From JBBIPZ01 sp037442505 [NCBI: Deltaproteobacteria bacterium] (GTDB lineage: Bacteria > CALINM01), in contig JBBIPZ010000011.1 of the NCBI GenBank assembly GCA_037442505.1, positions 1 to 64,000 on the forward strand: a DNA stretch of 64,000 nt. Reading direction: 5' to 3'. The number at the start of each line of letters is the position of its first letter. The first letter of the stretch is position 1. The position numbers and the translations under genes were made by a program. Shown piece after piece: positions 25,366 to 33,420 of this stretch. Under the pieces are notes generated by a model. That model did no database searches, was not told where the DNA came from, and saw only the letters and a list, made by a program, of their open reading frames with translations.

Positions 25366-26562
25366 TTAAAGCAATCTTTTTTCTCCCTTCAAATCTTTAA
25401 GTTCTGTTATGTCCCGAGTAACTTCTATGCAACCTAAGTATTTGTTTTCTTTGTCTCTTACTGCAAAGTATTGTATTAAGATTAACCTTCTATGTAAATT
25501 TATCCAGAAGCTTTCAACGTCTTTTGTTTTCGACTTAAAGTCTTCAAGAATCTTGTTCACTATATGAACACTTTTTTCAGGATGACATTGCTGAACTTTT
25601 CTCCCAATAATTGCTTTAGTTCTAACGAATATCCTGTCTTTTGAGTCACTAAAATATCTAACAACATCATTACTATCTACAAAAGTTATATCAAACGGTA
25701 ACGCATTTAAAAGCGATTGTAACTCATTTAAGTTAAAATGTCCTGTCTCTAATACCACATCTTTCTGTTCAGATACACTTAAATTTGAACCTTTTGATAA
25801 AATAAATTCACTCCATATTTCTGGTGTATAAAAATTTGTGAAACCTATCCCAACAAACTCTTTATAAATCATCAACCACTCGTCTTTTTCAATCAGACGC
25901 ATCGCAACTGAAAATAAAATATTATTTTCTTTGTAAAAATGTCTTGACAACAGTTCTAACAACTCGTCAAGATTGTTTTTCAACGAAATGATGGCTTTAG
26001 ATGACTTTTCATCATTTACCATTTCAAAATCAAGAAATATAAGTTTTTTAACCTCTCTAATCTTGTCGTGTTCCATCCACATTATTTTAGGAGGCTCTGT
26101 TACACCATGTTTTTCTAAATAAGGGAATAGAACATTCTCTTCTCTTAAATAGTGACATTCAGTACTTTTCAGGTAATTAATCATCGAAGATAAAGCTTCC
26201 ATAGATAACGACTGTTCGTTTGTTAGCAGTTGTTTTAAATTATTCACCAATTCGAGCATTAATTTATGTTCTTTCATCAAAATATAGATAGGATGCCCAA
26301 TTGGCGCAAGGGTCACTTCACCTTCAATAGCCTCTTTAAAAAGCTGCATGTGAATTTCGCAAAGTTTTAGTACCTCTTCACGAGACATTCCTTCTTTTAT
26401 AAGTTCTTCTTCAAGCTCTGTAATCTCATTTGTTGTTACATGACTTAGAATTGAACGAAACTCTCTTTTTATATCTTCTAACGGTTGACCATCATGAAGT
26501 TTATATATTATCTCTTTTAATACATTTTTTTTAATTTCTTTCGTTAAATGATCTTGCTGCAT
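25366..26562 (-). CDS. DUF438 / hemerythrin / PAS sensor protein
   Basis: A 398-residue cytoplasmic protein in three parts. A DUF438 N-terminus (about 1-85) is followed by an HHE hemerythrin-like domain (about 100-245) whose His/Glu ligands appear in GHPIYILMKEHKLM, CHYLREENVLFPYLEKHG, MEHDKI and LSRHFYKENNILF. A C-terminal PAS domain (about 280-390) ends in VTRDITELKDL. Such proteins are thought to sense or handle O2, NO or iron through a di-iron site. There is no output domain, so the partner is unknown. AGGAGGT precedes the ATG, 5 bases after the upstream TPR gene. Confidence 0.87.
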   Translation of the reverse strand: MQQDHLTKEIKKNVLKEIIYKLHDGQPLEDIKREFRSILSHVTTNEITELEEELIKEGMSREEVLKLCEIHMQLFKEAIEGEVTLAPIGHPIYILMKEHKLMLELVNNLKQLLTNEQSLSMEALSSMINYLKSTECHYLREENVLFPYLEKHGVTEPPKIMWMEHDKIREVKKLIFLDFEMVNDEKSSKAIISLKNNLDELLELLSRHFYKENNILFSVAMRLIEKDEWLMIYKEFVGIGFTNFYTPEIWSEFILSKGSNLSVSEQKDVVLETGHFNLNELQSLLNALPFDITFVDSNDVVRYFSDSKDRIFVRTKAIIGRKVQQCHPEKSVHIVNKILEDFKSKTKDVESFWINLHRRLILIQYFAVRDKENKYLGCIEVTRDITELKDLKGEKRLL

Positions 26563-26567
26563 GTGTG

Positions 26568-28523
26568 CTACCTCCTTTGTGATGTTATTTTAAATTTTTT
26601 TCTTAGAATTATATATAATATCCCACAAATTGCAATAACACCAACAATAAGCCTGATAACAAAAATAATGAGATATCTTTTTAACCACTGGACTCTCTCA
26701 ATGATATCATTTGTGGCATTAATTTCACTTAGCTTTATAAATTTTTTGTAATGATAGAAAGCATAAAGATACCTTCCTTTATGATCGTAAATTTGAGCTA
26801 AATTAAAATGCGCTGTCGGAAAATCGCTATTGAAAAACAATGTCTCTTTAAAAAAACTTTCTGCTTGCTCTATTTTCCCTTCAGAAAGCTTTATAACACC
26901 CAAATTATTATAAGCTTCCTGTTTGCCATTTGGATTATCATTATTAACTACCTTTTTTAAAATAGCCTCTGCATCACTCTTTTTTCCTTCATTTAATAGA
27001 ATATTCGAATACATCACGAAGCCTCTGTTTGAAGGATTTTCCCGCAGCACTTTTTCAAGTTCAATTTTAACCATTTCAACATTCTTCTCTTCCTGACCAT
27101 AACCAGATACATAAACAGGCTTTAAGCTTTCTAACTCGTCTTTATTTGCCACCTCTGGATATCTGTTACGATCTAAAAAAATCATCGCATTATCATCAAA
27201 ATATACAAGTGCGTAATTTTTTTTAAGCTCAGTGATATACAATGCCAACTCTGGATGATCAAAATCAATAAAAAAAATGTCTGGAGTAAAGTTTTCGATG
27301 ATTTTCAAAAAAGCATCCCTATTTTTGTGAGAATTGGCATAAAGCTTGATGAAATCAATTGGATAACAAAGTCTGCCATCAATCACCGGTTTGCAATCAG
27401 GATATAGATACTTTATTATATACCCACCAAATGCATAAGAATTGAAAATTTTGCCTTGTATTTTTTTCTTTTTTAAATAATCAACAGCACCTTTTGGATA
27501 AAAATAGCTTGCTTCACCATATCCATAAGGTATTATGGGATTATAAAGATAATCTTTTACACAAAAGATAAGTATTACTACGAAAACAGATACCTTAAAT
27601 AAACTAAGTTTCTCTTCTCCCGGCTTAACTAATCCCCTATATCCAGTGATAGTCACCCAGAATCCAACAAATGCAAAGTAGTCGATAAACCTAACAAATC
27701 TTATAGAAAGCAATAAATAAAAGAGATAAAATGATACTAATAACCATTTTTTTTCAGCAATAAGAAGATAAGCAGATACTAAAATTAACATGCCATAAAA
27801 AGAAAAGTAAAGTCTCGAATCTGTTGGCTGCCATTCAGATACCTTAATATAGTCGAATATGTTTTTTGTATCGCCCCAAAATGGGTTTAAAACTTCCATA
27901 AATGGCAGATAAAAATGTTGATTAACAAGGCTGCCTAAAACAAGCGCTATAAAAGTTTTTGGCAATCCAATCCTTAACTGTCTGTTATAAGGATAGAGTA
28001 AGAGTAGATTAACTATCCCAAGTATAAAGCTGTTATTGGTATTTACCCAAAATAACTGATTTAAAAACAATAAAAAACGGAAAAATTTTGGTCTTTTTAT
28101 AAGCAGAAAAACATTAATAGCAAAAAACAAATAACTTAAATTATGTGGACGAAATAACAATCTATAACGCAATGTGAAGATAGACAACAGCAAAACAGAC
28201 AACAACAAAAATATATTAGTTTTTCGGTATACACATTTAGCAAGCAAAATAAAGCTCAATGCAACCACGATACACTGAACAATCGTTAAAAACGGTAGAC
28301 CAAACACATCACTAAAAAAATTAGCAAACTCCGAAAAAATAAATGAATAGTTTTTATAAGGAAAATCGGGAAAACTGTAAGAAAAGAGATTGATTTTAAT
28401 AGGCGATAAGATACTTTCTATTTCTGCAACTTTCAAATAGTAAAACAGATCAAAACTTCTTACCTTGATAAAGGAAAAGACAAAAGAAAATATTGCTATT
28501 AAAAATAAATGTAGCCTTTTCAC
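26568..28523 (-). CDS. Polytopic membrane protein with C-terminal TPR repeats (GT-C-like)
   Basis: A 651-residue protein with about ten membrane helices over residues 1-330. A soluble part follows, with TPR-like repeats at about 500-610 (NNLGVIKLSEGKIEQAESFF, AHFNLAQIYDHKGRYLYA). A final membrane helix lies near 625-645. The early loop with DLFYYLKVAE and the segment FGGYIIKYLYPDCKPVIDGR resemble a family of bacterial GT-C-type glycosyltransferase-like proteins with TPRs. The substrate is unknown and the glycosyltransferase label is weak. The start is GTG. Confidence 0.7.
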   Translation of the reverse strand: MKRLHLFLIAIFSFVFSFIKVRSFDLFYYLKVAEIESILSPIKINLFSYSFPDFPYKNYSFIFSEFANFFSDVFGLPFLTIVQCIVVALSFILLAKCVYRKTNIFLLLSVLLLSIFTLRYRLLFRPHNLSYLFFAINVFLLIKRPKFFRFLLFLNQLFWVNTNNSFILGIVNLLLLYPYNRQLRIGLPKTFIALVLGSLVNQHFYLPFMEVLNPFWGDTKNIFDYIKVSEWQPTDSRLYFSFYGMLILVSAYLLIAEKKWLLVSFYLFYLLLSIRFVRFIDYFAFVGFWVTITGYRGLVKPGEEKLSLFKVSVFVVILIFCVKDYLYNPIIPYGYGEASYFYPKGAVDYLKKKKIQGKIFNSYAFGGYIIKYLYPDCKPVIDGRLCYPIDFIKLYANSHKNRDAFLKIIENFTPDIFFIDFDHPELALYITELKKNYALVYFDDNAMIFLDRNRYPEVANKDELESLKPVYVSGYGQEEKNVEMVKIELEKVLRENPSNRGFVMYSNILLNEGKKSDAEAILKKVVNNDNPNGKQEAYNNLGVIKLSEGKIEQAESFFKETLFFNSDFPTAHFNLAQIYDHKGRYLYAFYHYKKFIKLSEINATNDIIERVQWLKRYLIIFVIRLIVGVIAICGILYIILRKKFKITSQRR

Positions 28524-28649
28524 GCTAAATTCTCAATTTTTTTTTAAGATTTTATCACAAAGCAAGTGATTTAGATAGTTTAACAATTACTTTTTCAAGT
28601 TGTTATGAAATAGGTGAAGTATATGAAGGCATAACTAAACAAAAATAAC

Positions 28650-28678
28650 TTAACTTTTTTTTAATTTTAAGCGATAAT
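28650..28678 (+). promoter_or_regulatory. Candidate promoter of the transaldolase gene
   Basis: TTAACT at 28650-28655, a 17-base spacer, and GATAAT at 28673-28678. It lies 33 bases before the ATG, which has an AGGAGA ribosome site. It shares the 188-base intergenic region with the divergent TPR gene. Confidence 0.4.
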
Positions 28679-28711
28679 ACAATACATAAAATTTCAAAGA
28701 TAGGAGAAAGT

Positions 28712-29368
28712 ATGAAGTTTTTTATTGATACCGCTAATTTAGACGAAATAAAAAAAGGTATAGATATTGGAATGGTGGACGGTGTAACAACTAATCCTTC
28801 ATTGATAGCAAAGGAAAAAAAGCCCTTTCTGGAACTTGTAAAGGATATTTTGAAACTTGTTCCTGGTCCTGTAAGCATTGAGGTTACTGCACCTGATGTA
28901 GATGGCATGATTAAAGAAGCTCAAAAATATGCAAAGTTAGGTGATAATGCAGTTATAAAAGTTCCAACAACTATTGATGGTTTAAAGGTTATAAAGAATC
29001 TTACCGCACTCGGTATAAAAACTAATGCTACGCTTATTTTTTCTCCTACACAGGCTTTGTTAGTAGCAAAAGCTGGAGCCACCTATGCAAGTCCATTTAT
29101 TGGAAGGCTTGATGACATTTCACAAAGAGGGATGGATCTTATCGAGCAAGTTATGCAGATTTATACTAACTACGATTTCGATACAGAAGTTATTGTAGCA
29201 AGTGTTAGACATCCAATGCACGTTTTAGAAGCTGCGCTGCTCCGTGCTCATATTGCAACTATCCCATTTTCTACAATTATGCAGTTAGTAAAACATCCAC
29301 TAACAGATGTTGGTATAGAAAAGTTCAATAAAGACTGGGAAGCATATAACAAGAGCATTAAGAAATGA
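28712..29368 (+). CDS. tal: Transaldolase, small (TalC/Fsa) type
   Basis: A 218-residue single-domain aldolase. K83 in [12 protein letters not shown] is the Schiff-base lysine, and [20 protein letters not shown] with SPFIGRLDD is typical of the short transaldolase group. It moves the dihydroxyacetone unit between sugar phosphates. It is a single-gene unit converging on mtnA with 18 bases between stops. Fructose-6-phosphate aldolase activity cannot be excluded. Confidence 0.93.
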   Translation: MKFFIDTANLDEIKKGIDIGMVDGVTTNPSLIAKEKKPFLELVKDILKLVPGPVSIEVTAPDVDGMIKEAQKYAKLGDNAVIKVPTTIDGLKVIKNLTALGIKTNATLIFSPTQALLVAKAGATYASPFIGRLDDISQRGMDLIEQVMQIYTNYDFDTEVIVASVRHPMHVLEAALLRAHIATIPFSTIMQLVKHPLTDVGIEKFNKDWEAYNKSIKK

Positions 29369-29387
29369 GCCCTTTGAAAAAGGTCTC
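29367..29387. terminator. Short shared hairpin between tal and mtnA
   Basis: GAG-C-CCTTT-GAA-AAAGG-T-CTC forms a 3+5 pair stem with one mismatch and a 3-base loop. It spans the space between the convergent stops and touches both. The T run is poor on both sides, so this is a weak candidate. Confidence 0.3.
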
Positions 29388-30421
29388 TATACTGGTTTTA
29401 AGCGCTTAACTTCAGCCGGTTTAACAACTCCCTTCTCTGTGATTATACCAGTAATAAGTTCGGCTGGTGTCACATCAAAAGAAGGGTTATATACATTAAC
29501 GCCTTCTGGCACAAGCCTTTTACCCGCAAAATGAGTTATTTCAGTTGCAGGCCTTTCTTCGATAGGAATGTCAACACCAGACTGAATGTTAAAGTCAAAT
29601 GTGGATAATGGAGCTGCGATATAAAAAGGAATATTGTGATATTTTGCTAACACCGCAAGACTATATGTACCAATTTTATTTGCTGTATCACCATTTGCAG
29701 CAATTCTGTCTGCACCTACTACTATAAAATCAACTTTTCTCTGCGACATCAAATACCCCGCCATATTATCACAGATAACCGTTACTGGAATGCCATCCTT
29801 ATTAAGTTCCCATGCAGTTAAGCGAGCACCCTGCAGGTACGGGCGAGTTTCATCAGCATAAACATTAATCTTTTTACCTTTCTTATGTGCGGCTCTTATA
29901 ACTGATAGCGCTGTTCCAAACTCAGAAGTAGCCAGGGCACCGGCATTGCAATGAGTTAAAATCGAATAACCATCTTTTATAAGTGCTTCTCCATTTTCAC
30001 CAATCTTCTTGCAGGTTAACACGTCTTCTTCGTATATTCGCTTTGCCTTTAAAACAAGCTCATCTTTAATCTCGTTTAAAGATAAACACGGACTCTCATA
30101 AAATGTTCGTTTCATTCTGTTAATAGCCCAAAAAAGATTTACAGCTGTCGGTCTTGTTTTTGCAAACTCATCTAAAATCTCATCAAATTTAGTCTTAAAC
30201 TCCTCTTTATCAAGTGTCTCAATATTTTTTGCCCCTAATGCGATACCAAAAGCTGCAGCTATACCTATAGCTGGTGCACCTCGAATTATCATTTCTTTAA
30301 TAGCTGTTGCCACTTCTTTATAATCAGTGTAACTATAGTAAATTTCCTGTTCAGGTAATAGGCGCTGGTCAAGCATACTAACCTTTTCCCCATCAAAGCG
30401 AATTGTATAAAATGATGCCAT
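29387..30421 (-). CDS. mtnA: S-methyl-5-thioribose-1-phosphate isomerase
   Basis: A 344-residue isomerase of the methionine salvage pathway (or of related nucleoside-derived thioribose disposal). The catalytic pair is C158 in ILTHCNAGALATSEFGTA and D238 in VVGADRIAANGDTANKIG. IRGAPAIGIAAA near the N-terminus is the family motif. It begins 2 bases after the ntrC stop, the end of a long minus-strand gene run. No other mtn gene is in the window. Confidence 0.95.
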   Translation of the reverse strand: MASFYTIRFDGEKVSMLDQRLLPEQEIYYSYTDYKEVATAIKEMIIRGAPAIGIAAAFGIALGAKNIETLDKEEFKTKFDEILDEFAKTRPTAVNLFWAINRMKRTFYESPCLSLNEIKDELVLKAKRIYEEDVLTCKKIGENGEALIKDGYSILTHCNAGALATSEFGTALSVIRAAHKKGKKINVYADETRPYLQGARLTAWELNKDGIPVTVICDNMAGYLMSQRKVDFIVVGADRIAANGDTANKIGTYSLAVLAKYHNIPFYIAAPLSTFDFNIQSGVDIPIEERPATEITHFAGKRLVPEGVNVYNPSFDVTPAELITGIITEKGVVKPAEVKRLKPV

Positions 30422-30423
30422 TT

Positions 30424-31914
30424 TTAATGCTCCTTCTTTGAGATTCTCTTTTTTTGTTTAACAATCTTTTTTAATTCTTTCACTTCAAGTCCAAAGTTAG
30501 TAACCTTTTTTCTGAGGGTGTTTCTATTAATACCTAATATTTCTGCGGCTTTAATCTGATTGCCCCCCGTCATTATAAGTATTTTTTTTATCAATGGTTT
30601 TTCCACCTGCGAAACAACAAATTCATAAACATCTTTCATTTCTCCGTCCTGTAGTAGCCTTATAAGCTCGTTAAGCTTCAAATCAACAATCTCTTCTAAG
30701 GAAAGTTCTTTCATCATATTTTCACGCTCTTTTTCGAATATTAAAAAAGGGAAATCATTTTTTTCAAGAACTGTCGAACGTGAAATTAAATAAGCTCTTT
30801 TAATAGCATTTAAAAGTTCTCTCACATTTCCAGGCCAAGAATATGACTTAAGAAACTTTAAAGCATCCTCTGAAATTGTTTTTTTTAATCCGTACTCATT
30901 AGAGAGATTTTTGAGAAAATAGTTTATCAAAAGTGGTATATCGTCATATCTGTCACGTAAAGGTGGTAAAACAATAGAAATCTGGTTAAGTCGGTCATAA
31001 AGATCTGCTCTAAACATTTTGTTTTTTATCAGTTCTAATAAATCCTGATTGGTTGCAGCAATTATTCTAACATCAATACGTATAGGATTATTACCCCCCA
31101 CAGGTATAACCTCTTTCTCCTCTATCACACGCAATATTTTTGCTTGCAAATCAATAGACATATCGCCTATTTCATCAAGAAATAGAGTTCCATTATGTGC
31201 CAACTCAAACTTACCTATCTTTCTTTCTGTTGCACCTGTAAAGGCTCCTTTCTCATAGCCAAAAAGCTCACTTTCCAGCAGTTCTTTAGGGATCGCTGCA
31301 CAATTAACCGAGATAAACTGTTGATTTGCCCGTTTTCCGCTATTATGTATCGCCCTTGCAACAAGCTCTTTTCCAGTTCCTCTTTCGCCCTGTATCAACA
31401 CCGTAATGTCACTATCTGCTATTTTACCAATGATCTTAAATATCTCATTCATAGCAGGGGTATTGCCAATTATATTCAGTTCATCTTCAACGTTATTTTT
31501 AGCATTTTTTTCTTTCGACTTTGCAGAACAAGTTTGTTCATATGACTTAATTGCCTTATCTGCAAGCTTTTCTATAGCTGAAATATCAAAAGGCTTGGTT
31601 ATGTATTCAAAGGCACCCCTTTTCATCGCCTCTACGGCATTTTTCATTGTGCTTTGTGCCGTCATTACGATTACTGGTGTTTGAACATTAGAAGCCTTTA
31701 TCTGATTTAGCACATCAAGTCCAAAGATATCAGGCATTATTATATCCATAAAAATCAAATCATAGTTTTGATTTGCAATTTTTTCGAGAGCTTCTTTTCC
31801 CGTATAGGCTTCATCAACAATAAAATCTTTACTCGCAAACAAACGCTTCAACACCCAACAAATATTCTTTTCGTCGTCTACAACAAGAATTTTTTTTGTT
31901 TTATCAAGCGTCAT
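30424..31914 (-). CDS. ntrC: Nitrogen regulator NtrC-like sigma-54 activator
   Basis: A 496-residue three-domain activator. The receiver has phospho-acceptor D57 (LIFMDIIMPD). The AAA+ domain has Walker A GERGTGKE, the sigma-54 loop GAFTGA and Walker B GTLFLDEIGD. The Fis-type helix-turn-helix near the end reads NQIKAAEILGINRNTLRKK. It overlaps the kinase gene by the 4-base ATGA. The soluble PAS-type kinase next to it and the sigma-54 promoter of glnA support the NtrC name, but the symbol remains an inference. Confidence 0.88.
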   Translation of the reverse strand: MTLDKTKKILVVDDEKNICWVLKRLFASKDFIVDEAYTGKEALEKIANQNYDLIFMDIIMPDIFGLDVLNQIKASNVQTPVIVMTAQSTMKNAVEAMKRGAFEYITKPFDISAIEKLADKAIKSYEQTCSAKSKEKNAKNNVEDELNIIGNTPAMNEIFKIIGKIADSDITVLIQGERGTGKELVARAIHNSGKRANQQFISVNCAAIPKELLESELFGYEKGAFTGATERKIGKFELAHNGTLFLDEIGDMSIDLQAKILRVIEEKEVIPVGGNNPIRIDVRIIAATNQDLLELIKNKMFRADLYDRLNQISIVLPPLRDRYDDIPLLINYFLKNLSNEYGLKKTISEDALKFLKSYSWPGNVRELLNAIKRAYLISRSTVLEKNDFPFLIFEKERENMMKELSLEEIVDLKLNELIRLLQDGEMKDVYEFVVSQVEKPLIKKILIMTGGNQIKAAEILGINRNTLRKKVTNFGLEVKELKKIVKQKKRISKKEH

Positions 31915-32969
31915 AGATGCTCCTTCATTGGGAGAAAGATGCTTATTTTGGTCCCACTATTTTTCTTGCTTTCTACGTTGATAAAGCCCGAGTGGTCTAA
32001 AATTACCTTTTGAGCATATACCATTCCTAAACCAGTGCCACCTTGTTTGGTTGTAAAGAAAGGAGTGAATAAATGTTTTAAATCTTCTTCTGTAATGCCA
32101 TAGCCCGTGTCTGTGACCTCTATGAGTAAATAGTTGTATTCTTTTTTGTTTTCACGAGATTTCATATCTAACAACACTTTAATTTTTACTGTGACCTTGC
32201 CTCCAATAAAACAGGCTTCTACTGCATTTTTAATTATATTAAAAAGAGCCTTATGAATGCTCTCTTTGTCTCCACAAAAATCTGGAAACGTTGAGTCATA
32301 CTCTTTTAAAATTACTAACTTTTTTTCTAATATCATTGGCCTTAAAGATTCAATTATATTCTGTACAACATCCAGAATGTTAAATATTTCTATGTTAATC
32401 TTCTGAGGCGCAGAATAATCAAGAAGGGATTGAATTATCGTTTCAATTCTTGAAAGCTCTGTAAATATGATTTCAAATGCTTCTGCTTCGTTCTTGCCAA
32501 CTCCATCTTTTTTCATTAATTGCAAAATACCTTTTATAACTCCTAAAGGATTTTTAATTTCGTGTGCCATGCTTGCAAATAAAGTTGCCAGTTTTTCTAC
32601 ATGAGCTTGCTGTTGTTTTGTTGATTCTATAGATTTAAAAAAAGAACAATCTTCCAAAATTATGACAATATCGCCATCCTTAGAAAGTAAAGGAATCAGG
32701 TAAAAGTTCAATAAAAACCTCTTACCAAAATAGTTTATAAAGGGTTCTTCATAAACACGTGCAACTTTACCCTCTTGTTTCACCTTTAAAAAGATGTCTT
32801 TAATTTTTTGAGAAAACGATAATTCGTCAAAAGGTTTTTTTAGCTTGTTTAAAGAGAGCCCCAAAATATTTTCAGCAGATGTGTTAACGTAACATATTTT
32901 ATCTTCAGAATAAAGCAAAATACCAAAAGGGAGCTGTTCTAAAATTTTATCGTAAATACTTGTTTTCAT
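31911..32969 (-). CDS. ntrB: NtrB-like soluble PAS histidine kinase
   Basis: A kinase of about 352 residues with no membrane helix. A PAS domain (about 1-110) is followed by LFASMAHEIKNPLGVIKG with the phospho-acceptor His at 136 (counted from ATG 32969). The ATPase domain has NIIKNAVEACF, DTGYGITEEDL and GGTGLGM. This is the NtrB layout. A TTG at 32978 would overlap the MOSC stop by 8 bases; the ATG at 32969, one base after that stop, is equally possible. It phosphorylates the regulator directly downstream. Confidence 0.88.
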   Translation of the reverse strand: MKTSIYDKILEQLPFGILLYSEDKICYVNTSAENILGLSLNKLKKPFDELSFSQKIKDIFLKVKQEGKVARVYEEPFINYFGKRFLLNFYLIPLLSKDGDIVIILEDCSFFKSIESTKQQQAHVEKLATLFASMAHEIKNPLGVIKGILQLMKKDGVGKNEAEAFEIIFTELSRIETIIQSLLDYSAPQKINIEIFNILDVVQNIIESLRPMILEKKLVILKEYDSTFPDFCGDKESIHKALFNIIKNAVEACFIGGKVTVKIKVLLDMKSRENKKEYNYLLIEVTDTGYGITEEDLKHLFTPFFTTKQGGTGLGMVYAQKVILDHSGFINVESKKNSGTKISIFLPMKEHL

Positions 32970-32970
32970 A

Positions 32971-33405
32971 TCAATCAATTGTCTCTAAAATCATGCCTAC
33001 TCTTACCAATCCGCCCTTCAAAACTTTACAAAAGATACCTTCTTTTGGCATCACACAATCACCAACAGTTTTATATATGTTGCATTTTGTGTGACAGATC
33101 TTGCCATGTTGACTTACCTCAAGTAAAACATCTCCAACTGTTAGTTTTGTACCGATAGGTAAAGCAAGCAAATCAATGCCCTCTGTAGTTATATTCTCAG
33201 CAAAATCACCAGCTTTAACATCCAGCCCCATTTTTTGCATTTTTTCTATGCTTTCCTGTGCCAGAAGGCTTACCTGCCTTATTCCACCTTCTGCATGGGC
33301 GTCTCCTTCTATGCCTTTTTGTTCTATCAGCATTGCTTCATTAACAGGCCTCTTTTTAATAGATTTCTTTTCACAAACATTAATCGAAATAATTTTCCCT
33401 TTCAT
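32971..33405 (-). CDS. MOSC-domain protein
   Basis: A 144-residue stand-alone MOSC domain, the fold found at the C-terminus of Mo-cofactor sulfurases. The segment GKICHTKCNIYKTVGDCVMP carries C104, C108 and C117, with C126 in EGIFCKVLKGG. GIEGDAHAEGGIRQVSLL is the typical early motif. It probably handles sulfur or molybdopterin, perhaps for Mo enzymes like the one at 570-3140. A GGAGGA ribosome site precedes the ATG, 15 bases after the GAF gene. Confidence 0.88.
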   Translation of the reverse strand: MKGKIISINVCEKKSIKKRPVNEAMLIEQKGIEGDAHAEGGIRQVSLLAQESIEKMQKMGLDVKAGDFAENITTEGIDLLALPIGTKLTVGDVLLEVSQHGKICHTKCNIYKTVGDCVMPKEGIFCKVLKGGLVRVGMILETID

Positions 33406-33420
33406 TTTTCCTCCAATTTA

